DNA from: an uncultured Odoribacter sp.
GTDB lineage: Bacteria > Bacteroidota > Bacteroidia > Bacteroidales > Marinifilaceae
Length of the DNA stretch: 9,555 nt
NCBI GenBank assembly: GCA_934725835.1
Contig: CAKVCR010000092.1
Coordinates: forward strand, 1 to 9,555
Direction of reading: 5' to 3'
Under the pieces are notes generated by a model. It saw only the letters and a list, made by a program, of their open reading frames with translations. It was not told where the DNA came from and ran no database searches. Position 1 is the first letter of the stretch. The number at the start of each line of letters is the position of its first letter. Shown one piece after another: positions 1-8,307 of the stretch. A program made the position numbers and the translations under genes.

Positions 1-10
1 TTGGGGTACG

Positions 11-41
11 CAAAAGTATATATAATTATTTATCAAGCAAT
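11..41 (-). promoter_or_regulatory. Candidate Bacteroides-type promoter for a gene beyond the left edge
   Basis: On the minus strand TACTTTTG (18-11) matches the Bacteroides -7 consensus TAnnTTTG exactly. ATTG (41-38) is a three-of-four match to the -33 TTTG, with a 19-base spacer, which is in the normal 19-21 range. A full TTTG lies at 47-44 but its 25-base spacer is too long. It stands just behind the operon terminator, so it would start a new minus-strand transcript near positions 1-8 whose gene lies outside the window. Confidence 0.45.
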
Positions 42-76
42 TACAAAATCGATAATTTTATAGTGACGAAGTCAGG

Positions 77-109
77 AAAAAGAAGGCGTGCATTTTGACA
101 CACCTCCTT
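77..109 (-). terminator. Rho-independent terminator of the SusC/SusD operon
   Basis: Read on the minus strand, AAGGAGGTGTG (109-99) pairs over 11 positions, two of them G-U, with CACGCCTTCTT (90-80) around the loop TCAAAATG (98-91), and a run of T (81-77) follows. The stem is GC-rich compared with its surroundings and begins 22 bases after the TAG stop of the last lipoprotein gene. This is a classic intrinsic terminator and marks the end of the five-gene operon. Confidence 0.85.
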
Positions 110-131
110 ATTTGTGAAAGACATAAAATTA

Positions 132-1127
132 CTACTTGATGAAAAATGGATTAATCATTTGGTTTGTCCATAGTGTGAAAATGCTCATATTGCCATTCCC
201 TTTTTCATATTTTATTTTGTAAATATTCCCTTGGTCATCACTCACTTCAATAACATTTCCATGTTCATCAAGTTTGTAGATCGTCTGTCTGCCATTCGTT
301 GTCATGGTTACCTGATCGCCGTTGTAGGTGAATTGACGAGAAAAGTTTTCTCCTTCAATTGCTGTTATCTGTTTATCGCTGTAGGTATAATTATATCGAT
401 TATATTCTGTGAAGTTATCTCCTCCTTCGGCTTTGAACCATAGAAACGATACAACTTTGTTTTTGTCATACAATGCCTCTGTTTTGTATAATGAACGTTT
501 GTATATGTCTTGATCTTTAGGGTTGAATTCATCATATACAATTCTATCAATGATAATATCACTATTTTCATTGTACTCGTAAGTGCTGGAACTTCTACTT
601 TTGAGAATATATTTATAGTCAAAATCATCTCCTACTTCTTCGCTTTTTTCATTTGGTAGATAGTTTTTGATAGTAATTTTTTTGATTCTACCATCCGTAT
701 AATAATAGATGTTAGCATCCCAAATGGTTTCGGCAGACTTAGGAATACTATCCCACAAGTTATAGTTTCCAACACCATGCTTTTCTCGTAGCTGTTTGTC
801 AAGACGTTGGATCGAGTCTTTGTCTACAGATGGTACGTAATCTCTCAATACACAAAAGTCATAGCCCTGATCGTGAACTAGACTTATATTGCCTACTGTA
901 TCATTTTGGCTATTTGTGCGTATGACGGAATTAAGAGACTCTTTGTCATAATTTATGTGGAGCGTGAAATCTCCCCAATGTGTATTCGTACCGGTGATTT
1001 CTATTGCTCTATAAGCATTTTTTTTAGGTGTATACGTGATTGTTTCGGGAGCTTTGAAATTGCTTTCTTTTGTACACGCAGCCAAAGCGATAATAAAAAT
1101 GCTAATTAATAATAAATTGTATTTCAT
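132..1127 (-). CDS. Hypothetical lipoprotein with YD/DUF4595-like beta repeats, last gene of the SusC/SusD operon
   Basis: I do not recognise a named family with certainty. The 331-residue protein begins with signal peptide II (MKYNLLLISIFIIALAAC, lipobox LAAC, Cys18). After a variable middle rich in Asp, Asn and Tyr, the second half is a run of short beta strands of the type Y-x-Y followed by a turn: YYYTDGRIKKITI (141-153), YNYTYSDKQITAI (245-257), RQFTYNGDQVTM (264-275), YKLDEHGNVIEVSD (284-297) and NIYKIKYEKGNGN (301-313). These resemble RHS/YD repeats and the DUF4595-type lipoproteins of Bacteroidales. The ending GNGNMSIF...INPFFIK also looks familiar from such proteins. No enzyme motif is visible. 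Hand counts of three 60-base lines give 27-30% G+C, lower than the neighbours. It is 18 bases after the PKD-like gene and 22 bases before the terminator. Most likely a surface-exposed accessory or ligand-binding protein. Confidence 0.75.
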   Translation of the reverse strand: MKYNLLLISIFIIALAACTKESNFKAPETITYTPKKNAYRAIEITGTNTHWGDFTLHINYDKESLNSVIRTNSQNDTVGNISLVHDQGYDFCVLRDYVPSVDKDSIQRLDKQLREKHGVGNYNLWDSIPKSAETIWDANIYYYTDGRIKKITIKNYLPNEKSEEVGDDFDYKYILKSRSSSTYEYNENSDIIIDRIVYDEFNPKDQDIYKRSLYKTEALYDKNKVVSFLWFKAEGGDNFTEYNRYNYTYSDKQITAIEGENFSRQFTYNGDQVTMTTNGRQTIYKLDEHGNVIEVSDDQGNIYKIKYEKGNGNMSIFTLWTNQMINPFFIK

Positions 1128-1129
1128 AT

Positions 1130-1141
1130 TAAAAGCTTTTA
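1130..1141. repeat. 12-base perfect palindrome TAAAAGCTTTTA
   Basis: The sequence reads the same on both strands and fills most of the 18-base gap between the PKD-like stop and the start of the last lipoprotein gene, so it covers that gene's ribosome-loading region. With no loop it would make only a weak RNA hairpin. It may be chance in AT-rich DNA. Confidence 0.3.
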
Positions 1142-1145
1142 GTGG

Positions 1146-2735
1146 TTATTTTTGAGTTGTTGTTGCTGTAATTTTTCCAAATCCGCGGAATAACCCATGA
1201 TATTGTAAGTTCGATTCAATGCGGCCGGTGTATATGGAGATAGGTAATGTCCTAACAAATCCTTCTTTTAATGATGGACTATAGGTGGTTACAACTAACA
1301 TATTATTATTTGATTTAGTTTCTCTCATTTCACCGCGATTGTCAGTGAATGTCATCATTCCTCTTCCTAACCAAACAGCCATAGAGGTAATTTCTTCATC
1401 AGGAGCCTCTGTTTGGGGAACGATGTAATCCACAGAAGCGGTGTTCATTGTCAAATTGATAGTGTACACCTTGTCCTTAGTGGCATAGTATATGTATTCC
1501 CGATTGTCTGTACCTGAAAAGAATAGTGCTTTGTTGATTTCAGGAAAACTGTTTAGGTCGATGACTCTTACTGGCATACCATTTTGCAGCTCAGAATCAT
1601 CATAATAGTACATTTGTTTGGTATCGTAGCAATATACTTTACCATTCGGATCTGGGAGCCCGGTTGCTGGATCTTTTTCCTGTAAAATATTATGAGTAAC
1701 CATATTTCCTCCGCTAAACATAGCTCGGCAAGTGAATTTTTGTAATTTATTTGGATCAAAAGCAGCATCTGTTGGTAGTTTTTTGCTGTTGATGACACGT
1801 AAGTATTTTGTTCCGTTGATTTCAAGAAAACGACCATTCATTTCGTCAAAACATAGTCCGTAAGCCCATGTGGGTTGTATTGATAGGCTAATTCTGTAGT
1901 CTGACATATCACTTGTCAATAAATGATATGAGAACTTGTGAATTGCCTGGGTTTGGTAGTAGTGGGTGTATAATTTACCTCCTATTACAATGGTTTCGAT
2001 ACATCCGGCATTAGATGAAAAACCTAGGCTGGTTACATTATAGTTTTTGGGGTCAATCATAAAACTTTCTCCATTTCCATCAATGTAGGAATAGTCAAAA
2101 GGGTCTACGCGATCAACACTCGTTTTGGTTCCGATTGTCATATATCTACCATATACTCCGTATGTAGTAGACAAAATTGCAGTTCCGACTCCGCCTATTT
2201 TTCGTTTGTTAACTAATGAGAAGATATTACGCATCGTTGTATCCTGATCTTTTTTCAGACCCGAACTAAAATTATATGCACGAATCAGAGATATATCAGA
2301 GGTAAGATCATCTTCAGTTTCTGAGATAACTAGTCCTGAACCGAATGGAGTTTCAACTTTAACGTCGAATGTCTGTTCCTGTATAATACCTATTGTATTG
2401 TCAATGACTTCATAAAGCAATTTGTAAGCAATAACTTGTGGTTGTAAGTCTATTCTTGCCTTTAGTGTCATTGTTGTGTCTAGCAAGGTGGGGGTAATAT
2501 AGTTTCCGCTAATCGTCCATCGATAAGATAAATTCGAATCGTCAATACCTTCTCTGTATACGAGGGGCTTTATCTCCAATGTATCGTATGCGAATACAGA
2601 ATAGCTTGTACTTGCTCCCTCTAGATCAATGTTTATTGGACTGATCAAGGTGTAATTCAAAGAAGACTTGTCTTCATAACAAGAGAACAAGCTTGTTATG
2701 AGTGTAAAGAATAATATGATTTTATGTGTTTTCAT
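1146..2735 (-). CDS. PKD-like family lipoprotein
   Basis: This 529-residue lipoprotein has signal peptide II with lipobox LFSC (Cys19), then YEDKSSLNYTLISPINIDL, the usual start of the PKD-like family found beside DUF4843. Residues about 45-128 form an Ig/PKD-like beta domain: DTLEIKPLV, LSYRWTISG, KLLYEVIDN and QTFDVKVETP are the strand motifs. The FGSGLVISETEDD that follows (131-143) begins a longer region to the end with repeated short beta segments such as REYIYYATKDKVYTINL and EITSMAVWLGRGMMTFTDNR, which may be a beta-propeller (inference). No catalytic motif is visible, so a binding or scaffolding role at the cell surface is likely. It is separated from the next gene by 18 bases. Confidence 0.78.
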   Translation of the reverse strand: MKTHKIILFFTLITSLFSCYEDKSSLNYTLISPINIDLEGASTSYSVFAYDTLEIKPLVYREGIDDSNLSYRWTISGNYITPTLLDTTMTLKARIDLQPQVIAYKLLYEVIDNTIGIIQEQTFDVKVETPFGSGLVISETEDDLTSDISLIRAYNFSSGLKKDQDTTMRNIFSLVNKRKIGGVGTAILSTTYGVYGRYMTIGTKTSVDRVDPFDYSYIDGNGESFMIDPKNYNVTSLGFSSNAGCIETIVIGGKLYTHYYQTQAIHKFSYHLLTSDMSDYRISLSIQPTWAYGLCFDEMNGRFLEINGTKYLRVINSKKLPTDAAFDPNKLQKFTCRAMFSGGNMVTHNILQEKDPATGLPDPNGKVYCYDTKQMYYYDDSELQNGMPVRVIDLNSFPEINKALFFSGTDNREYIYYATKDKVYTINLTMNTASVDYIVPQTEAPDEEITSMAVWLGRGMMTFTDNRGEMRETKSNNNMLVVTTYSPSLKEGFVRTLPISIYTGRIESNLQYHGLFRGFGKITATTTQK

Positions 2736-2771
2736 TGCTCTTTTTGTTTAAATTGTTCAACCATATCTACT

Positions 2772-3530
2772 TTAAGGCATTGTCACTGGTTTCCCTTTTT
2801 CTGGACCATCCTCGTGAATTAGTGGATTATTCGGGTGTTTCTGATTGTATTTTTCTAATTCATCCTTCACCATGGCTGCGTAGGCTTTGACTTCGTACAA
2901 TGTCATGGTCCATTTTTCTGGGTCTGGATTGTTTTTGTCTATACTACCATTTGTACTCCAATAGGGTATAGACGTTAAGCCAGTCACTTTTAAAATGTAA
3001 CGATACCAAGAATTGGAATAGGGACCAAAATAATTCTTTAATCTGCTCCAATTGGATGGTTGCGTGATTTTGTTTGTCAATGAAATTGTAAATGTATAAC
3101 CTAGTAAATCTACTCCTGGGAAATCCTTATTTGGTATAAGTTTAATTCTGATGTTGTAAATCGAGTCATCAAGAGCTGTAGAATAATTTACGCGAACTGG
3201 GATGTATCCCTTGAATTCATTTGCAGGAATGTATCCTTTGATTATTTCATACATGTCTGCTGTTGCAGTATGTAGGGTATCTTCTAGGACTGTCTCTGCA
3301 AGAACTTCTCGTTCGTAATTTACTGCAGAACCGGAAATTTGAAGTGGTATTTTTATCGTGTCATATCCAATTTCAATTTTTTCAATATTCTCAAGGAATG
3401 TATAACTTCTGGAATATTCACCAAAATAAACCGTTGGATCTTCCTCGTACATAATAACCTCCTCTTTTTCGCAAGCGCAAAACATTGCGGAGACAATCAA
3501 CATGCAAGTAATCAATATCTTATTCTTCAT
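2772..3530 (-). CDS. DUF4843-family lipoprotein
   Basis: This 252-residue lipoprotein has a signal peptide ending in FCAC, with Cys20 as the likely lipidation site. The mature protein starts EKEEVIMYEEDPTVYFGE, typical of DUF4843 proteins, whose N-terminus has an acidic stretch followed by an (I/V)YF strand. It continues as alternating beta strands (about 57-152) and a second part with NYFGPYSNSWYRYILKVTG (166-184). The C-terminal DGPEKGKPVTMP fits the family's 'DG-x-x-V-x-FP' ending. The biochemical role of DUF4843 is unknown. It is nearly always encoded just after a SusC/SusD pair, so it is probably an extra surface component of that transporter. The gaps are 29 bases to susD and 36 bases to the PKD-like gene. 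Family assignment is from motif memory, not a search. Confidence 0.8.
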   Translation of the reverse strand: MKNKILITCMLIVSAMFCACEKEEVIMYEEDPTVYFGEYSRSYTFLENIEKIEIGYDTIKIPLQISGSAVNYEREVLAETVLEDTLHTATADMYEIIKGYIPANEFKGYIPVRVNYSTALDDSIYNIRIKLIPNKDFPGVDLLGYTFTISLTNKITQPSNWSRLKNYFGPYSNSWYRYILKVTGLTSIPYWSTNGSIDKNNPDPEKWTMTLYEVKAYAAMVKDELEKYNQKHPNNPLIHEDGPEKGKPVTMP

Positions 3531-3559
3531 GGTATTTGTATTTTTTTGTAAGGTGGATA

Positions 3560-5074
3560 TTATTTGTCTTTTTTATAATCTTCTCGACCTCCCAATTCTA
3601 CCTCTTTTTTGGGAAGTGGAATAATGAATGCTTTATCGCCTTCTGCGGTCGCATTAGGAATAATAAGACCTAGACGTTTATAATAATAGAACATTTGACC
3701 TTCGCCAATAAATTCTTTTTTCCACTCTTTTAGAATTTCTTGTTCGATTTCATCAGACGATAATGTTTCTGGTAGATTATATTCTTTATTTATACCTCTT
3801 GCTAGACGAACTTCGTTTAGCATTTTAATAGCTTTTATAGGTTGGTTCAGCCGATTATAACATTCAGCTGCGTAGTAGAACATTTCTGGTTTTCTAATCA
3901 ATGGCATTTTGTTTTTTGAAGGAGCTTTGCTGTTTGGTACTTCTTTGAATTTTAAAAACAGATAGTGCGCCTGATCGACTTGGTCATATAATGCTAAAAA
4001 TCTCTGGTCGTCTCCTCCACCTGCTGTCACTTCAAATAAGTTTCTAGCTCGGCTACTTGAGTGGAAAAAATAGTTGTTATTTTCGGTCACTGTTATTCCA
4101 TGCTGTTCTGAAAACTGTTCGATATATGGTTTCAAAGGGGTATACATATCATGAATGTCCAAATTGAAAATATGTTCAACAGTGAACGATAAATCTCGAT
4201 CTTCTAATTCTGCATTGATGACGCTTCTGTCCAAGTCCACCCATGCAATGCGCTGGGTTTCTCCTGCGAAAAATTCAGCATGCTTTAGAGCTTCGGGGTA
4301 ATTGCCTTCCCACATACGTACGCGAGCCTGTAATGCTCTCGCTGCATAGTAGTTAAATCTTCCTCTACGATTGCTGTAAAAACCATCATCATTGGGTAGT
4401 TCATAGTTTTCGTCTTGTTCATCGATGTGATAAACATCATAGTAGGCAAGCAGGCGTTCTGCTTCGTTGAGGTCTTGATGGATATATTCCAGAACTTCAC
4501 GAACTGTGGATTGTTTGGTCATTTGTTTATTGTATCGGGTGACATATGGAATGCATAATTTATCCCAATTAGCAGGAGTGTTTGCTAAATCGCCCCAGCC
4601 AAACATTCTGAGAAGGTCAAAGTGCAGATATGCTCTTAATCCCAATGCCTCTGCTTTAATATTTGCGTAGTTTGTCGGGTGGAGAATATCTTTTCGTTCT
4701 TCTATATTTTCCAAAATAGCATTCAAGTTAGCAATGATGCGATACATTTTACTCCAGATATTATCTATGGTAGATTCTAGACGTCCGCCGGTATATGTGT
4801 ATAGTTTCGCTTGTTGGTAGGGATTTGATGTATTGACAAAATCATATTGTTGGGCTAAAACATCCATAAAGGTATAAGTTAGTTCTAGTCCATACAATGA
4901 ACTTTCTCCCATAAGCATGTAACAACCGATTAAAGCATCTTTGAAGCCCGATTCTGTTTCGAACATTTTATCTTGTTTTACTTCCGTTTTAGGTTGTACA
5001 TCCAGCCAGCTGGAGCAGGAGGATAGAATAAATGTAAGTCCTGCTATCAGACCGATATATATATTTTTTTTCAT
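3560..5074 (-). CDS. SusD/RagB-family nutrient-binding outer-membrane lipoprotein
   Basis: This 504-residue surface lipoprotein is the ligand-binding lid of the SusC pore. Signal peptide II ends in the lipobox LSSC with the lipidated Cys at 20, followed by the typical SSWLDVQPKTEV. SusD hallmarks are the helical AEALGLRAYLHFDLLRMFG (141-159), the TPR-like MFYYAAECYNRLNQPIKAIK (398-417) leading to LNEVRLARGI (419-428), and the late EILKEWKKEFIGEGQMFYYY (446-465), which matches the family's 'E-x-x-x-E-x-x-x-EG-x-R-x-x-D-x-x-R' end region, although the charged positions are partly replaced by aromatic ones. Length is normal for the family (about 480-600). The ATG is the only start that leaves the signal peptide intact, and its leader is AT-rich without a Shine-Dalgarno motif. 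It lies 20 bases after the SusC stop and 29 bases before the DUF4843 gene. Confidence 0.95.
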   Translation of the reverse strand: MKKNIYIGLIAGLTFILSSCSSWLDVQPKTEVKQDKMFETESGFKDALIGCYMLMGESSLYGLELTYTFMDVLAQQYDFVNTSNPYQQAKLYTYTGGRLESTIDNIWSKMYRIIANLNAILENIEERKDILHPTNYANIKAEALGLRAYLHFDLLRMFGWGDLANTPANWDKLCIPYVTRYNKQMTKQSTVREVLEYIHQDLNEAERLLAYYDVYHIDEQDENYELPNDDGFYSNRRGRFNYYAARALQARVRMWEGNYPEALKHAEFFAGETQRIAWVDLDRSVINAELEDRDLSFTVEHIFNLDIHDMYTPLKPYIEQFSEQHGITVTENNNYFFHSSSRARNLFEVTAGGGDDQRFLALYDQVDQAHYLFLKFKEVPNSKAPSKNKMPLIRKPEMFYYAAECYNRLNQPIKAIKMLNEVRLARGINKEYNLPETLSSDEIEQEILKEWKKEFIGEGQMFYYYKRLGLIIPNATAEGDKAFIIPLPKKEVELGGREDYKKDK

Positions 5075-5094
5075 ATAAATTGATTTTAATGGAG

Positions 5095-8000
5095 TTATAA
5101 TGTTATGCTTAGTGATGCGTTAAATTTACGTGCAAACGGATAGCTAGTTCCTCTTTCAACTTTGATAGAAGAGAATTTGTGTACATCGTTAACAGTACAT
5201 CTTAAAACGATTCTTTCAAATCCAATTTTTTTGACAAAGGCTAGGCGATAAAAATCGTATGATAATTGCAAGGATGAAATTGTAAGCTCGTTGTTTTTCT
5301 GGACAAATCGGGTAGTTGGATATGTTCTTGGAGAAGCCAATTCATCAGAACTTGCGACATATACTTTACCCAAGGCTTTATAGGGGGAGATGTCGCCTGG
5401 ATTTCTCCATCTGCCTGTAAAGATTCGACGGTCTACGTTACCATTTAAATCTGCATTTTCAACTTTTTCAACTAAGGTGCTATTATACATTTTAGCTCCC
5501 CATCTATATGTGCATACAGCATTTATTCCTAAACCTTTATACTCAAAACTGATTCCAAAGTTACCATTGATTTTGGGGAGGGCATCACCGCATACAACCT
5601 GATAGTTGCCATCATAGTCGAATGTCCGGAATGTGTTTCCTTTGCTATCTGTTACCAAATAAATCTCCTTACCTGTTGCGGGATCGATTCCTAATGATGG
5701 TACTGCCCAAATAGCATCCATTGAAACTCCGTCGTAATATTTGTTTAGAGGTTTGTTGCTAGAGCTGGCTAATGCTGTTTGTTGCTCATTATATGATTTC
5801 ATAGCTTCTGAAATCTCTTTCAGTTTGTTTTTGTTATGAGACATCATTAATGAGAAACGCAAGAATGAACGGTCGCTAGGACGTTGCCATGCGACTGCAG
5901 AAACAGAGAGATCATAACCTTTGTTTTCTACTTTACCGATATTTTCCTGTACAGTAGTAAAACCGGTTGATGGCAGTAGGTCAATGGGATTTACAGTGTT
6001 ATTGGTCGTTTGGAGATAATACTCATAACTTAGTGTATAACGGTTTTTGTAATTAAAGTCTAAACCAAAGTTATATTCCATCTTCTGCTGCCATTTCAAC
6101 GTTTCGTTTTTCATACTCTTCAATTGAGCTCCGAGCAGATTATTGTAATGACTATCCAAGAAGTATTCGTAAGAAGCAATTGCGTTGTAAGCTGCAGTGC
6201 TTTGTGAACCGGTAGAACCAGCTGTCGCTCTCAGACGAAGTTGGCTAATGTTTTCGTTTCCCTTTAGCCATGCTTCATTATGTAAGTTCCAGCTCGCTCC
6301 AAGACTCCAGAATTCTCCCCAACGACTATCTGCCCCGTATTGACTGGATGCACTTTGACGGAAAGTTCCATCAAAATTCAAGCGGTTGTCGAAAGAGTAG
6401 TTCATGGAAAGATAGTATCCGATTTCTCTGATAGTGGATTCTGAACCTTGAGGTTTACTGTCTTTGACATATTGACGGGCAAAAATGATATCATTCATTT
6501 TATCGCTCGGAAACCCTTCGGCATTGTGTTCGTTGGTAATGTATCTCTTTTGACCTAGATTGAAACCAGCATTGGCATAAATCATATGCCGAGGTCTAAT
6601 CTCTTTATTGTATTGTATGTCAAATTTACCATCGATATTGCTTTCTTCGCCGTTTAAGAGACGGTAAGATCCTTTACGATATTGGTCTTCTTCTGTATAA
6701 TTTCTAAATTTCAAGTGGTTGGCAGGGTAAAATGTGTCTTCGCGATTTCTCTTTTCAGTCAGTCCTAATCGACCGGTTACTTTCATGCCAGTGAAAGCAT
6801 ACCATTGGATTTCAAAGTTATTAGTGAAATCAACGTATTTTTTTTGCAACAGGGTGTTGAGCTGGGCATTGTATAATGGATTCGCTTGGAATTCGATATC
6901 TTTATACCAATTGTTTACCATAACACTGTTTCCTGCATCCAAATGCGGCACGATATTTTCAGAGATATTTCCGTATTGATCGTATGGGGTGTAGTATGGA
7001 TTTAATTTTGCGTATTCATCAAAAGAGCCATAGGGTGAGTCGTTGGCTTCATTGGAAGTTATTGTGAATTGATTTCGGAACAAAAATTTTTCACGTCTGT
7101 AGGAGAGAGATAATCCTCCTGAAATTGTTGTACGATCTGAACCTTTCATTACACCTTTGATATTATTGTAGGAAAGGTCTATGATTGCTCTTAGTTCTCG
7201 ATCTCCCAATTCAACAGATACGCCATGTTTAGTACCGACACCTAAACGTACCGGTTTGGATAACCAGTCGGTATTGATGCCTGAAGTAACAGCAGCAAGC
7301 TTTTGATTGTATATTTTGGCCGCCATTCGTTGGTTGTCGTAATTTGCTTCAAGGTCATCATACATTCCGAACTCTTTTTCTATTTCCAGTTTTTCAGCAG
7401 CATTACATAAATCGTAGGAAGTAAGGTCTGGAGCTTCTATTTCCATGCTTCCCTGATAGGTGACACGTAAATCTCCTGATGGATTTTTCTTTAATTCGAT
7501 AACGATGACACCATTGGCAGCTTTTGAACCATAAATGGCTTTGGCGGAGGCATCTTTTAGAATTGTCATGCTTTCCACTCGATCCATGTCTAAGTCCATG
7601 ACTTTTTGAATGGACACTTCGAAACCGTCCAATACAAATAGAGGTGCATTGGGGTCATTGCCATATGTTGCTTTTAAGTCGGTTTCTTGCATGTTGATAG
7701 AAGACTTACCTCTCAATACCATTTCGGGAACGGCATTGGGGTCAGAGCCTAAAGCCATGTTATCCAAAAACATAATGGATGGGTCGAGGTTTTTCAGAGA
7801 CTGCAGTACGTTTGAGTTACCGACCCGTTTTAATTCATCATTACTAATTGTTTTTACTGAACCGGTGAATGTATTGGCTTTACGTTCGAAAACACCGTTT
7901 ACAACAACTTGCTCCAATGCTGTTGATTCTTCTTCAAGTATAATGTTAAGTGTTGTTGCTTTGCCAATCTTGATTTCTTTTGTCTTCATTCCTACGAAGG

Positions 8001-8307
8001 AAATAACTAAAACAGTATTTGGATCGTTAGGAACGGATATGCTGTAATTTCCGTTTGCATCGCTGACAACTCCAAGTGTGGTGCCTTTCACCATGATTGT
8101 AGCTCCAGGAAATGCTTCGCCTGACTCATCTTTGACAGTTCCTTTGATTACTCTCATGTTTTTGTCTTGAGGGGTCATTGTGCGCATGTTGTTTTTCAAG
8201 GAAATATTGGCAAACGTTTCTGACGGTAAAAATAGTGGTGCCAGCAATAATTGACATGCTAAAAATACCATGGGAATTTCCCTTTTGTAAAATTGTTTTT
8301 CTTTCAT
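5095..8307 (-). CDS. SusC/RagA-family TonB-linked outer-membrane transporter
   Basis: This 1070-residue protein imports a SusD-captured ligand across the outer membrane using TonB energy. The order is as follows: a Sec signal peptide (about 1-33, hydrophobic core near 12-27, likely cut after SETFA); a carboxypeptidase-regulatory-like beta domain (about 54-126, IKGTVKDESGEAFPGATI then SDANGNYSI); a TonB-box-like ALEQVVVNG (130-138); a plug domain (about 140-275) with the SusC hallmark VLDGFEV and RVESMTILKDASAKAIYG; then the barrel to the C-terminus. There is no STN domain between signal peptide and beta domain, so direct signalling to an anti-sigma factor is unlikely. The GVFERKANTFTGSV stretch after the TonB box resembles a SusC subtype that pairs with DUF4843 and PKD-like lipoproteins. 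The last residue is Leu, not the common Phe. It is the first gene of the operon; susD follows after 20 bases. Confidence 0.96.
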   Translation of the reverse strand: MKEKQFYKREIPMVFLACQLLLAPLFLPSETFANISLKNNMRTMTPQDKNMRVIKGTVKDESGEAFPGATIMVKGTTLGVVSDANGNYSISVPNDPNTVLVISFVGMKTKEIKIGKATTLNIILEEESTALEQVVVNGVFERKANTFTGSVKTISNDELKRVGNSNVLQSLKNLDPSIMFLDNMALGSDPNAVPEMVLRGKSSINMQETDLKATYGNDPNAPLFVLDGFEVSIQKVMDLDMDRVESMTILKDASAKAIYGSKAANGVIVIELKKNPSGDLRVTYQGSMEIEAPDLTSYDLCNAAEKLEIEKEFGMYDDLEANYDNQRMAAKIYNQKLAAVTSGINTDWLSKPVRLGVGTKHGVSVELGDRELRAIIDLSYNNIKGVMKGSDRTTISGGLSLSYRREKFLFRNQFTITSNEANDSPYGSFDEYAKLNPYYTPYDQYGNISENIVPHLDAGNSVMVNNWYKDIEFQANPLYNAQLNTLLQKKYVDFTNNFEIQWYAFTGMKVTGRLGLTEKRNREDTFYPANHLKFRNYTEEDQYRKGSYRLLNGEESNIDGKFDIQYNKEIRPRHMIYANAGFNLGQKRYITNEHNAEGFPSDKMNDIIFARQYVKDSKPQGSESTIREIGYYLSMNYSFDNRLNFDGTFRQSASSQYGADSRWGEFWSLGASWNLHNEAWLKGNENISQLRLRATAGSTGSQSTAAYNAIASYEYFLDSHYNNLLGAQLKSMKNETLKWQQKMEYNFGLDFNYKNRYTLSYEYYLQTTNNTVNPIDLLPSTGFTTVQENIGKVENKGYDLSVSAVAWQRPSDRSFLRFSLMMSHNKNKLKEISEAMKSYNEQQTALASSSNKPLNKYYDGVSMDAIWAVPSLGIDPATGKEIYLVTDSKGNTFRTFDYDGNYQVVCGDALPKINGNFGISFEYKGLGINAVCTYRWGAKMYNSTLVEKVENADLNGNVDRRIFTGRWRNPGDISPYKALGKVYVASSDELASPRTYPTTRFVQKNNELTISSLQLSYDFYRLAFVKKIGFERIVLRCTVNDVHKFSSIKVERGTSYPFARKFNASLSITL

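Noticed and set aside
2758..2765. Near match to the -7 box (TATGGTTG on the minus strand) before the PKD-like gene
   Set aside because: One mismatch in the box and no -33 TTTG at 19-21 bases upstream. The gene is better explained as part of the operon.
4285..4500. Minus-strand open frame of 71 codons overlapping susD in another frame
   Set aside because: The susD frame is continuous and carries family motifs through this region; the alternative frame has none.
6734..6979. Open frame of 81 codons on the + strand inside susC
   Set aside because: Antisense to the SusC barrel region, with no promoter or start signal of its own.
7610..8047. Open frame of 145 codons on the + strand opposite the 5' part of susC
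   Set aside because: It lies wholly inside the strongly supported SusC coding region (plug domain), has no family motif or leader, and its translation is low in recognisable structure. It is a shadow of the susC codons.
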